Source: Aureibaculum marinum (GTDB lineage Bacteria > Bacteroidota > Bacteroidia > Flavobacteriales > Flavobacteriaceae). From it: 64,000 nt of DNA. Location: the NCBI RefSeq assembly GCF_003813905.1, contig NZ_RPFJ01000006.1, forward strand, positions 402,228 to 466,227. Direction: 5' to 3'. A program made the translations under genes and the position numbers. The notes beneath the pieces are model-generated. The model worked only from the letters and a program-made list of their open reading frames with translations. It was not told where the DNA came from and ran no database searches. Of the stretch, positions 56,925-64,000 are shown in pieces. Positions within the stretch are counted from its first letter, which is position 1. Each line of letters starts with the position of its first letter.

Positions 56925-59447
56925 ATGAAGAAAATTATTACGTTCCTTTTTGTTTTATCTTTTTTTAGTAATTATGCTCAAGAAAAAATAGATCTCAATT
57001 ATTATTTACCTCAAAATGTCAATTACAATCCTAAAATACCAACTCCAGAAAGTGTTATTGGATTTCAAGTAGGTGAGTGGCATGTATCTCATGATAAACT
57101 GGTACATTATATGCAAACATTGGCAAATTCTTCTGATAGAATTACTATTGAAGATAGAGGAAAAACTTACGAAGGCAGACCATTATTATTGCTAACTATT
57201 ACGTCTCCAAAAAACCATCAGAATATTGAAAAGATTAGAACAGAGCATTTAAAATTATCAGATGCTTCGGCAACTGATGTAAACATTAGCAATATGCCAG
57301 TTGTAGTTTATCAAGGGTTTTCTATTCATGGTAACGAACCTAGTGGAGCGAATGCGGGTTTGTTAGTAGCGTATTATCTAGCAGCTGCTGAAGGAAAAGA
57401 AATAGATGAATTATTAAACAATACTGTTATTCTGTTTGATCCTTCTTACAATCCTGATGGATTAAATCGTTTTGCAACTTGGGTAAATATTCATAAAAAT
57501 CAAAACATAACATCAGACAATAATGATAGAGAATATGATGAGGTTTGGCCTGGAGGAAGAACAAATCACTATTGGTTTGATATGAATAGAGATTGGTTGG
57601 TTACCCAATTGCCAGAATCGCAAGCTCGTATTAGAAGTTTTCATCAATGGAAACCAAATGTGTTAACAGACCATCATGAAATGGGAACAAATTCTACTTT
57701 CTTTTTTCAACCAGGTATTCCGTCAAGAACGCATCCGTTAACACCTAAATTAAACCAACAATTAACTGCAAAAATTGGAGAATATCATGCAAAAGCTCTT
57801 GATAAAATAGGTTCTTTATACTATTCTGAAGAAAGCTTTGATGATTTTTACTACGGAAAAGGTTCTACTTTTCCTGATATTAATGGTGGTATAGGAATTT
57901 TATTTGAACAGGCTAGTTCTAGAGGTCATGCACAAAATTCTGAAAATGGATTGTTAACTTTTCCTTTTACCATTCGCAATCAATTTACAGCAGCCTTATC
58001 TACATTAGAAGCAGGCAAAAATATTAGAGAAGAGTTATTAACGTATCAACAAAATTTTTATAAAAATGCTCAAAATGAAGTAAATAAAGATAAAAATAAA
58101 GCTATAGTTTTTGGAGATGCCCATGACAAAGGAAAAACGTATCAGTTTGCTAAAATGTTAGAACGTCAAAAAATAAAATTTCATAAACTGAATAAAGATG
58201 TAAATGTTAATGGTACAAAATTCTTGCAAAATAGTAGTTATATCATTCCTACCAATCAGCCTAATTATAGAATGATTAAAGCAATGTTTGAAACTAGAAC
58301 TAGTTTTCAAGATAGTTTGTTTTATGATGTTTCGGCATGGACATTGCCTATGGCATTCGACTTAAATTATGGGTATTCTAATAACGTGTCAACAGCGGGT
58401 GAAGTTGTTACTTCTCTTGATTTTCCAGAAGGAAAAGTAAATGGGAAAAGTGATTATGCCTATGTATTTGAATGGGATGAGTATTATAGTGCTAAAGCTC
58501 TATATACCATTTTAAAAAATAATATTAGAGCTAAAGTAGCTACTAAACCTTTTAGTATTGAAGGTAAAACTTATGATTATGGAACAATTTTAGTTCCTGT
58601 TGCCAATCAAGAAAAGTCAAGTGAGCAGATTTATGCTTTATTACAGCAACTAGCTAAAGAAACAGGAGTAGATTTTAATGCTGCAACTACTGGACTTACC
58701 CAAGGAATAGATTTAGGTAGTTCTTCTTTTAGAATTTTAGAACAACCAAAAATTGCAGTTCTGGTAGGTGAAGGTATTACATCTTATGATGCTGGTGAAA
58801 TTTGGCATTTACTAGATACAAGATATCAAATTCCGGTAACTAAATTAGATACCAAAGACTTAAGTAGAGTTGACCTAAGCAAATACACCACTATTATTGT
58901 AGCAAATACTTCTGGTCGAACATTAAATGATGCTACTGATAATTTAAAAACTTTTGTAAAAAACGGAGGTGTTTTAATAGGTTATCGTAATGCATTACGT
59001 TGGTTAAATTCTAAAAAGTTTATCAAATTAGATTTTAAGAAAACTAAATTAAATGCTAAAAATGTGCCTTTCGCAGAACGACGTGATTTCAGGGGAGCTC
59101 AAGTAATTGGTGGTGCCATTTTTGAAGCAGAAATTGATTTAACACATCCAATAGGATATGGCTATAATAAAAATAAAATTGCATTATTTAGAAACACTAC
59201 GCTTTTTGTAAAACCAGATAGTACCAGTAATTATAAAAACCCATTACAATACACTCAAAAAGCCTTATTAAGTGGTTATGTTTCTGAAGAAAATTTAGAA
59301 GTTTTAAAAGGAACTATCCCCTTTAAAACTGCAGGAATGGGTAGAGGTAAAGTTATTGCTTTTACTGATAATACTAATTTTAGAGCTTTTTGGTATGGAA
59401 CTAATAAGTTATTAATGAATGCCATTTTCTTTGGTAAGATGATGTAA
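56925..59447 (+). CDS. M14 family zinc carboxypeptidase
   Basis: This is an 840-residue secreted metallopeptidase of family M14. The signal peptide ends SNYAQ (residue 19). The zinc site is HGNE (His135 and Glu138) in SIHGNEPSGANAG, with the later His supplied by the TDHHEMGTNS block near residue 243. The catalytic Glu is expected in IGILFEQASS. The second half (about 400-840) is an extra domain of this large M14 subtype, with a class I glutamine-amidotransferase-like feel (VAVLVGEGITSYDAGE). It has no T9SS sorting tail. It ends at a terminator and is transcribed with nothing else. Confidence 0.88.
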   Translation: MKKIITFLFVLSFFSNYAQEKIDLNYYLPQNVNYNPKIPTPESVIGFQVGEWHVSHDKLVHYMQTLANSSDRITIEDRGKTYEGRPLLLLTITSPKNHQNIEKIRTEHLKLSDASATDVNISNMPVVVYQGFSIHGNEPSGANAGLLVAYYLAAAEGKEIDELLNNTVILFDPSYNPDGLNRFATWVNIHKNQNITSDNNDREYDEVWPGGRTNHYWFDMNRDWLVTQLPESQARIRSFHQWKPNVLTDHHEMGTNSTFFFQPGIPSRTHPLTPKLNQQLTAKIGEYHAKALDKIGSLYYSEESFDDFYYGKGSTFPDINGGIGILFEQASSRGHAQNSENGLLTFPFTIRNQFTAALSTLEAGKNIREELLTYQQNFYKNAQNEVNKDKNKAIVFGDAHDKGKTYQFAKMLERQKIKFHKLNKDVNVNGTKFLQNSSYIIPTNQPNYRMIKAMFETRTSFQDSLFYDVSAWTLPMAFDLNYGYSNNVSTAGEVVTSLDFPEGKVNGKSDYAYVFEWDEYYSAKALYTILKNNIRAKVATKPFSIEGKTYDYGTILVPVANQEKSSEQIYALLQQLAKETGVDFNAATTGLTQGIDLGSSSFRILEQPKIAVLVGEGITSYDAGEIWHLLDTRYQIPVTKLDTKDLSRVDLSKYTTIIVANTSGRTLNDATDNLKTFVKNGGVLIGYRNALRWLNSKKFIKLDFKKTKLNAKNVPFAERRDFRGAQVIGGAIFEAEIDLTHPIGYGYNKNKIALFRNTTLFVKPDSTSNYKNPLQYTQKALLSGYVSEENLEVLKGTIPFKTAGMGRGKVIAFTDNTNFRAFWYGTNKLLMNAIFFGKMM

Positions 59448-59471
59448 TTTTTTAATATATAATTAATAATG

Positions 59472-59507
59472 AAAGAGGCTTATTAAACTAAATGAGCCTC
59501 TTTTTTT
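59472..59507 (+). terminator. Intrinsic terminator after the M14 peptidase gene
   Basis: GAGGCTTATT pairs with AATGAGCCTC with one G-U pair, with A-T pairs extending the base, and a run of seven Ts follows. Confidence 0.8.
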
Positions 59508-59628
59508 ATAAGATAATAGTAGATTTAAACTCATGGATACAATTCATCCTTAAAATAATACAATTCAGATATTCTAAATTTATTTAGCTATTAGGTTGAT
59601 TCATATTTGCATCATAAAAATCAACAAG

Positions 59629-61791
59629 ATGCAAACTTTTAAATCAATTATAGTTTTACTTATTATTTTGTTATGTAATAATATTATTGCTCAAACTACC
59701 ATTTCTGGTACAGTTACAGATAAAATAGGAAATCCTATAGCAGGTGCTAACGTATATTTGGAAAATACGTATGATGGTACTACAACAAATGTAGAAGGCA
59801 AATTTTTATTTACAACTACTGAAATTAGAGAGCAAGCACTAGTTGTTTCTAATTTGAATTTTCAGACGTTTAAGCAATTTGGCAATGTAAATACCTTAAA
59901 CGGACTACAAATTGTGCTTAAAGAAGCTATAAATACGTTAGATGCTGTTGTATTATCGGCCGGTTCATTTAAAGCTGGTGGTACAAACGCGGTTTCTGTA
60001 ATGAGTCCGTTAGATGTAGTTACTACTGCAGGTGTTGCAGGCGATTTTATTGGAGCTTTACAAACCTTACCAGGAACTCAAACCGTTGGGGAAGACGGAC
60101 GCTTATTTGTTCGTGGAGGATTAGCAGATGAAACTGGGGTTTATATTGACGGATTACAAGTGTTTAAACCTTATATCTCTACTGCAAATAATACGCCTAC
60201 AAGAGGACGTTATTCTCCATTTTTATTTGATGGAATTACATTTAGTACAGGCGGATATTCCGCAGAATACGGTAATGCGTTATCTAGTGTGTTGTTATTA
60301 AATACCATTAGAGAACCTAAACAAAATGAAACCAATATTTCTTTAATGTCTTTGGGATTTGGTTTTGGGCATACCAAAAAATGGGATAAAGATGCTTTGT
60401 CTATTAATGCGAGTTATATAAATCTAGCTCCTTATCATAAAATAGCTCCTGATAGAGATACTTGGAACAAATTGCCTGAAGCTCTTTCTGGAGAAGCAGT
60501 TTACAGACATAACACAAAAAATGGACTATTCAAGTTTTATACCGCATATAGCTTTTCTGAGTTTGATGTGGAACAAGAAAACATCAATTATGATGGTTTA
60601 GCTCGTTTTAAGTTAAAAGACAGCAATTGGTATACAAACTTGTCATATGATGGATTTATAGGTGATGATTTAAAACTAACCACCGGTCTAAGTTATAGTA
60701 ATAGCAATACGGACGTAGGTTTTGAAGAAACTGACGTAAATGACATAGAAAATGCCTTACATTTTAAAACAAAATTAAAGCATATCTTTAGTAATGCATT
60801 CAAATTGGTGTATGGAGCAGAATTAACCTCTATAAATTTTAAAGAAACTGGATTGACAAATCAAACTCAAAATTTTGAATATAAATTTACGCATACCATG
60901 GGTTCTGTATTTGCGGAATCTGAAGTTTTTTTTTCTACCAATTTTGCTGGTAAATTTGGTATTCGAGGTACATACAATGCCTTATTGAAAGATTATGCTT
61001 TTTCTCCAAGAATCTCTTTGGCATATAAAATAAATACTAAATCGCAATTGTCTTTTGCTTACGGAGATTTTTATCAAACGCCACAAAATAACGAACTTAA
61101 AATTGAGCAAAATGTTGATTTTCAAAAATCTACACATTATATTTTAAACTATCAGTATAAAAAGGAAAAGCAGTTGTTTAGAGCGGAATTGTATTATAAA
61201 AACTATGACAATTTATTACAATACGACACCGAATTTGATGTGCCAATTGCCAATTTTAATAATAACGGATTTGGCTATGCAAAAGGCATAGATCTATTTT
61301 GGAAAGACAGTAAAAACATAAAAAATCTACAATATTGGTTTTCGTATTCATATTTAGATACCGAAAGAAAGTATCGGGATTTTAAAGAGCAAGTAACGCC
61401 AAGTTTTGCAACAAAACACAATGCCAGTTTAGTTACTAAGTATTGGATCAACAATTGGCGTAGCCAAGTAGGAGCAACCTATAGTTTTGCTAGTGGCAGA
61501 CCTTATAATAACCCAAATACCGACCAATTTATGAGTGAAAAAACCAAAACGTATAACAATTTAAGTATCAATTGGAGTTATTTAATTTCGCAACAAAAAA
61601 TACTATTTGTATCGGTTTCTAATATTATGGGTATTAAAAATACCTATGGTTATACTTATGCCAATAGTCCAGATGTTAATGGTATGTTTAAACGCCAAGC
61701 TATTGTACCCAGTGCAGACCGTTTCTTTTTTATAGGTTTCTTTTGGACCATTAGTGACGATAAAAACAAAAATCAGTTGGATAATTTATAA
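59629..61791 (+). CDS. TonB-dependent outer-membrane receptor
   Basis: This is an outer-membrane receptor of about 720 residues. I start at ATG 59629, which gives a proper signal peptide (MQTFKSIIVLLIILLCNNII); the TTG at 59596 adds an atypical tail. A carboxypeptidase-D-like regulatory domain (TISGTVTDKIGNPIAGANVY) is followed by the plug (LQTLPGTQTVGEDGRLFVRG, GVYIDGLQVFKPYI) and barrel strands to the C-terminus (FFFIGFFWTIS). It is smaller than SusC proteins and has no SusD partner, so a siderophore, metal or other small ligand is likelier than a glycan. It is the last core gene before the accessory region at the right end. Confidence 0.9.
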   Translation: MQTFKSIIVLLIILLCNNIIAQTTISGTVTDKIGNPIAGANVYLENTYDGTTTNVEGKFLFTTTEIREQALVVSNLNFQTFKQFGNVNTLNGLQIVLKEAINTLDAVVLSAGSFKAGGTNAVSVMSPLDVVTTAGVAGDFIGALQTLPGTQTVGEDGRLFVRGGLADETGVYIDGLQVFKPYISTANNTPTRGRYSPFLFDGITFSTGGYSAEYGNALSSVLLLNTIREPKQNETNISLMSLGFGFGHTKKWDKDALSINASYINLAPYHKIAPDRDTWNKLPEALSGEAVYRHNTKNGLFKFYTAYSFSEFDVEQENINYDGLARFKLKDSNWYTNLSYDGFIGDDLKLTTGLSYSNSNTDVGFEETDVNDIENALHFKTKLKHIFSNAFKLVYGAELTSINFKETGLTNQTQNFEYKFTHTMGSVFAESEVFFSTNFAGKFGIRGTYNALLKDYAFSPRISLAYKINTKSQLSFAYGDFYQTPQNNELKIEQNVDFQKSTHYILNYQYKKEKQLFRAELYYKNYDNLLQYDTEFDVPIANFNNNGFGYAKGIDLFWKDSKNIKNLQYWFSYSYLDTERKYRDFKEQVTPSFATKHNASLVTKYWINNWRSQVGATYSFASGRPYNNPNTDQFMSEKTKTYNNLSINWSYLISQQKILFVSVSNIMGIKNTYGYTYANSPDVNGMFKRQAIVPSADRFFFIGFFWTISDDKNKNQLDNL

Positions 61792-61990
61792 GGTAGGATA
61801 ATTGTCGCGTTTTTGAAATATAGTAGAGTTTGCTAATAATTTTTAAGCTATTAATTTAGTAAATAAAAATAGAATAGAAAATTTACAAGACATCAGTTAA
61901 GTGAACTAGCTTAAACGATTTTTAGAGTAGGAGAGTACAAATAGCTACTCACTCAAGCAGTTTAAAAGGACTCCTTACAATGATAATTAT
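61792..61990. other. Non-coding stretch before the cassette region
   Basis: No ORF is visible. A weak inverted repeat (GAGTAG near 61926 and CTACTC near 61945) is the only structure I noticed. It separates the TonB receptor gene from the first cassette-type repeat. Confidence 0.4.
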
Positions 61991-61991
61991 A

Positions 61992-62055
61992 AAAGTACTT
62001 TAGTGAAAAATTAATGAGTTTTACTTGTTTTTTACCACAGTACTTTGTTAGCTAC
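61992..62055 (-). repeat. attC-like hairpin E0
   Basis: AAAGTACT (61992-61999) pairs with AGTACTTT (62039-62046), and inside it GTG-AAAAA (62003-62010) pairs with TTTTT-CAC (62029-62038) across a 2-nt bulge. Read leftward, it begins with GTAGCTAAC (62055-62047), the complement of the left end of the hydrolase cassette. This matches the R''/L'' end of an integron attC site. The R' end after the hairpin (TATAATT) is degenerate. Confidence 0.5.
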
Positions 62056-62070
62056 TGCCTTTTTATGAAT

Positions 62071-63039
62071 TTATATTTTTTCTAGGAATTCCATTAATTT
62101 GACTTTTGCATCTTTCTTTGCTTTAAAATCTCCTTCATTAGTTCCTCCGAATTCATATTCGTAGTCTTTTCCATCAATATTCAATGTTCCAGTTCTATAA
62201 TTTGAATTTTCCTCTGGTCTGCTTGAAATTAGATGACCAGCGTTTTCATATTTTATATTCTCAATAGAATGTTTAAAATTGTTTTCTTTTAAGTTCTCTT
62301 CTATCATATCTGCCATTAATGATGATGGCCAAACTTTATCATCATTTCCTGAAAAAAGTAGGATAGGACCATTAATATTTTCTGCTTTGATAGTTGCTTG
62401 ACTTACTAATTTCGTTTGCGACAGACCTTTATTCCAATAATCCAGCATTTTGATTTTATCCGATTCGTTTCCACTAATTTTTTCCATTGGAACATAGGGA
62501 ATGTCAATTCCTTTATATTTCCAACTTGGTTTTAGTTCATTAGAGCTATAAGGTAAAACAGTATTCGACCAAGAAACGCTACTTGGTGAATATGCAACAA
62601 CTCCGCTTACAATTTCTGGAAATGTAGCAGCAATCAATAATGCTAATTCTGCATTTCTCGATGCTCCGATTACTACGATTTTATTTTTGTCAACTTCTTT
62701 CTGTTTTCCTAACCACTTTATTGCATTTTCAAAGTATGCTAAATCAATTTCTTCTGGTAATTTCGGTAAACCTTCTATTCCTGTGTAAGGTAATGAAAGA
62801 CCTACCATTCCATTATTTGCAAATTCTTGTGCCCAATAGTCGCCCCATTGTCCACCACCAATTAATACTATTGCCTTTTTATTCTCTAAATCATTTTTGA
62901 CAAAATAGTTTGCATGAAAACCACTTTCATTTATCAACTTTGGTCTTATTCCGTGAAAGAGAATTAAATCAGCAATGAAATAGCCAATTGTTAGTAATGC
63001 GATAATCCCTATTGGAATAAAGTATTTTCTTTTGTTCAT
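62071..63039 (-). CDS. Alpha/beta hydrolase (BAAT/acyl-CoA thioesterase C-terminal type)
   Basis: This is a 322-residue hydrolase with an N-terminal membrane helix (about 8-28) that should anchor it or act as a signal. The catalytic domain resembles the C-terminal domain of bile-acid-CoA transferases and acyl-CoA thioesterases. The nucleophile Ser sits in VVIGASRNAELALL, and the acid Asp and His are likely in LFSGNDDKVWPS and YENAGHLI. The natural substrate is unknown. The gene lies alone inside a cassette-like unit, preceded by a 135-bp structured repeat and followed at 16 bp by another repeat end, which suggests transfer as a single-gene cassette. Confidence 0.78.
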   Translation of the reverse strand: MNKRKYFIPIGIIALLTIGYFIADLILFHGIRPKLINESGFHANYFVKNDLENKKAIVLIGGGQWGDYWAQEFANNGMVGLSLPYTGIEGLPKLPEEIDLAYFENAIKWLGKQKEVDKNKIVVIGASRNAELALLIAATFPEIVSGVVAYSPSSVSWSNTVLPYSSNELKPSWKYKGIDIPYVPMEKISGNESDKIKMLDYWNKGLSQTKLVSQATIKAENINGPILLFSGNDDKVWPSSLMADMIEENLKENNFKHSIENIKYENAGHLISSRPEENSNYRTGTLNIDGKDYEYEFGGTNEGDFKAKKDAKVKLMEFLEKI

Positions 63040-63054
63040 CAGTTTTTGGGTTGT

Positions 63055-63191
63055 AGCTAACGTTCTCGGCTATGATTTCGTTGTGGAATTTCACGCAGTG
63101 AACATTCCGCCCGAAATCAAACCTTGGCTTGAAGTTAAGGATTTCCGTTTAGGAAATCCTTTCACAATGAATTATAGCCCATGTTAGGTGC
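63055..63191 (-). repeat. 135-bp structured attC-like repeat E1
   Basis: Read leftward, the element starts GCACCTAACATGGGCTAT and ends ATAGCCGAGAACGTTAGCTAC. The outer boxes ACCTAAC (consensus RYYYAAC) and GTTAGCT pair 6 of 7, and GGGCTAT pairs with ATAGCC. Inside are two more hairpins: CGAAATC with GATTTCG extended by GGAAT/ATTCC and GTGAA/TTCAC (63074-63118), and GGATTTCC with GGAAATCC (63139-63159). Boxes, spacers and nested stems are those of an integron attC site. It has higher GC than its surroundings. Confidence 0.6.
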
Positions 63192-63202
63192 TGGTTTTTA
63201 TA

Positions 63203-63853
63203 TTATTTCCATTTTTCGTATTCATTAATTATCTTGAATTCTCCCTCATACAAGACTTCCAAAACTGGATTAGAGGTTTTAGTACCTTTCCAATAATCAG
63301 TAGCTAAGGTTTTCCATTCTTGAAGACTGTATAATTCCGTTTTTATATATTCCGCGTCTGCAATGTGTCTTTTACCATTTGGCGATAATTCAAGTTCTAA
63401 TATTCTTTTTTTCGGATGTCTTTTAAAAGTATCCCACCAATTTTGAAGTGTGTCAGTTGTGCATAACCAAATGCACTTTTTTCTTGATGGAAGTAAAGGA
63501 TTTATTTCAAGTCTAGTTTGCTCAAAAGTATCTTCTCGTATTAATTTTAAATGTTGAAAATGTGATTTATATAATTCGTTTGATAAACCTTCGTAGTCAA
63601 TTAGTAAATCTTGAACTTTATAGAAAAGGTTTTCATAATTTTTAGATTCATAGTCTAAATTATCCATCCATTCAACGTCTAGAGTTTCTCCAGCTCTTTT
63701 AATTAACCTTTTGCCTTGGAAATTAGATTTTGAAATATTTTCAATACCATTGAGAATATCTCTGTAAAAATTATTGAATTCAGTTTTCACAGAATCTCCA
63801 ATTCTCCATTCTTTTCGAATGCCATTTAAAATTTGAATATGAAAATATCTCAT
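63203..63853 (-). CDS. DUF2441-like uncharacterised protein
   Basis: This is a 216-residue protein from ATG 63853 (MRYFHIQILNGIRKEWRIGD); a TTG nine codons upstream is less likely. The mid-region EINPLLPSRKKCIWLC and the following WWDTFKRHPKKRILELELSP remind me of DUF2441 proteins, a family without known function; I am not certain. There is no signal peptide or membrane helix. It sits alone in a cassette-like unit, bracketed by inverted ends TTAGGTGC and GCACCTAA. It could serve in stress, defence or toxin-immunity functions, as cassette cargo often does, but nothing in the sequence proves that. Confidence 0.7.
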   Translation of the reverse strand: MRYFHIQILNGIRKEWRIGDSVKTEFNNFYRDILNGIENISKSNFQGKRLIKRAGETLDVEWMDNLDYESKNYENLFYKVQDLLIDYEGLSNELYKSHFQHLKLIREDTFEQTRLEINPLLPSRKKCIWLCTTDTLQNWWDTFKRHPKKRILELELSPNGKRHIADAEYIKTELYSLQEWKTLATDYWKGTKTSNPVLEVLYEGEFKIINEYEKWK

Positions 63854-63876
63854 TAATGTTATTCGTTCGACAACTT

Positions 63877-63940
63877 GCACCTAAAAGATGTGTAAAGATA
63901 GTAAAACGTTAGTTTTATTCTCTTTACATAGTGTTAGTTG
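63877..63940 (-). repeat. 60-bp attC-like hairpin E2
   Basis: Read leftward the element runs AACTAAC, ACT, ATGTAAAGA, GAA, TAAAAC, TAAC, GTTTTA, CTA, TCTTTACA, CAT, CTT, TTAGGTGC. TGTAAAGA/TCTTTACA (63891-63898, 63921-63928) and TAAAAC/GTTTTA (63902-63917) form a long stem with opposed 3-nt bulges. The outer boxes AACTAA and TTAGGT pair 5 of 6. This is the size and plan of a short attC. The base before TTAGGTGC is T, not the G of the usual cut site. Confidence 0.5.
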
Positions 63941-64000
63941 TTGTTAAACGGAACTCAAAGGAAGTTTCCTTTGAGTTAGTGAGTAAAATAACTTCGCCTC
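63941..64000 (-). other. Hairpin at the right edge
   Basis: AACTCAAAGGAA (63952-63963) and TTCCTTTGAGTT (63965-63976) form a perfect 12-bp hairpin with almost no loop. Read leftward it lies just before the E2 R'' box, where the terminator of a further leftward cassette gene beyond the window would be expected. Confidence 0.45.

Larger units (their letters stand above)
61992..63933 (-). mobile_element. Candidate integron-type gene cassette array
   Basis: Two leftward single-gene units alternate with structured repeats. Read leftward, the DUF2441-like gene is bounded by TTAGGTGC (63884) and GCACCTAAC (63191), and the hydrolase gene by TTAGCTAC (63060) and GTAGCTAAC (62055). In an integron the left end of a cassette is complementary to the R'' box of its own attC, and that is what is seen twice. 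Both genes start 20-31 bp after the left end, stop 12-16 bp before the R'' box and share the cassette orientation, as cassette genes do. No integrase is in the window, so this would be a fragment or an integrase-less cluster. Confidence 0.55.

Noticed and set aside
1..64000. tRNA, 5S/16S/23S rRNA genes or CRISPR arrays
   Set aside because: No cloverleaf with a T-arm consensus, no rRNA signature and no regularly spaced repeats were seen in the intergenic regions read.
1..64000. Transposase or insertion sequence
   Set aside because: No ORF resembles a transposase. The only mobile-looking DNA is the cassette-like region at the right end, which carries no recombinase gene here.

Overview
The window is AT-rich chromosomal DNA from a member of the Bacteroidota, most likely a marine-type Flavobacteriaceae. 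The evidence is: a SusC/SusD pair; a secreted protein with a gliding-type (type B) T9SS sorting domain next to a PorP/SprF protein; lineage families such as DUF4290, DUF5683, DUF6122, DUF3276 and the OstA-like protein; a CarB without the regulatory domain; few Shine-Dalgarno sequences; and promoters of the Bacteroidetes form TTG-N19/20-TAnnTTTG. I cannot name the genus from the sequence alone.

Layout. 1-4550: the start of a leftward secreted protein, then a GH92 mannosidase and GH29 fucosidase pair. 4867-12753: uvrD/pcrA, DUF4290-murA, grpE-dnaJ, two tandem small RNAs, RNase P RNA and a TlpA-like thioredoxin. 12763-21919 (leftward): aminotransferase, OstA-like protein, a small unknown, a Pif1-like helicase, a DUF695/RraB protein, carB and rpmH. 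22292-29275 (rightward): a DECR1-type reductase and the parA-parB-DUF5683-dapB-lepB-wbqC-DUF6122 block. 29281-37532 (leftward): a small membrane protein, SusD/SusC, a D-2-hydroxyacid dehydrogenase fused to Fe-S domains, and csaA. 37601-42613: a thioredoxin-family protein and the leftward parE-parC pair. 42757-48285: pssA, then the SprB-like adhesin, SprF and PepSY-like trio. 48347-54175 (leftward): nusB, DUF1573, yajC, a YbbR-like protein, coaE, and a histidine kinase with its response regulator. 54322-61791 (rightward): an ABC exporter, DUF3276, a 45-residue membrane protein, an M14 peptidase and a TonB-dependent receptor. 61990-64000: an accessory patch that looks like integron-type gene cassettes.

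Most of the window is housekeeping: DNA repair and topology, cell wall, protein folding, chromosome segregation, secretion, lipid and CoA synthesis. Glycan uptake and surface proteins are interspersed.

The most interesting parts are three. (1) At the right end, two leftward single-gene units are each bracketed by their own inverted ends (TTAGCTAC/GTAGCTAA and TTAGGTGC/GCACCTAA). They are separated by highly structured repeats of about 60-135 bp, which is the architecture of integron cassettes with attC sites. No integrase is in the window. (2) Between dnaJ and rnpB lie two tandem small-RNA genes whose -7 elements are exactly 200 bp apart. They share a 29-nt block and each ends in its own intrinsic terminator. 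(3) A near-consensus sigma-54 -24/-12 sequence lies just upstream of grpE-dnaJ.
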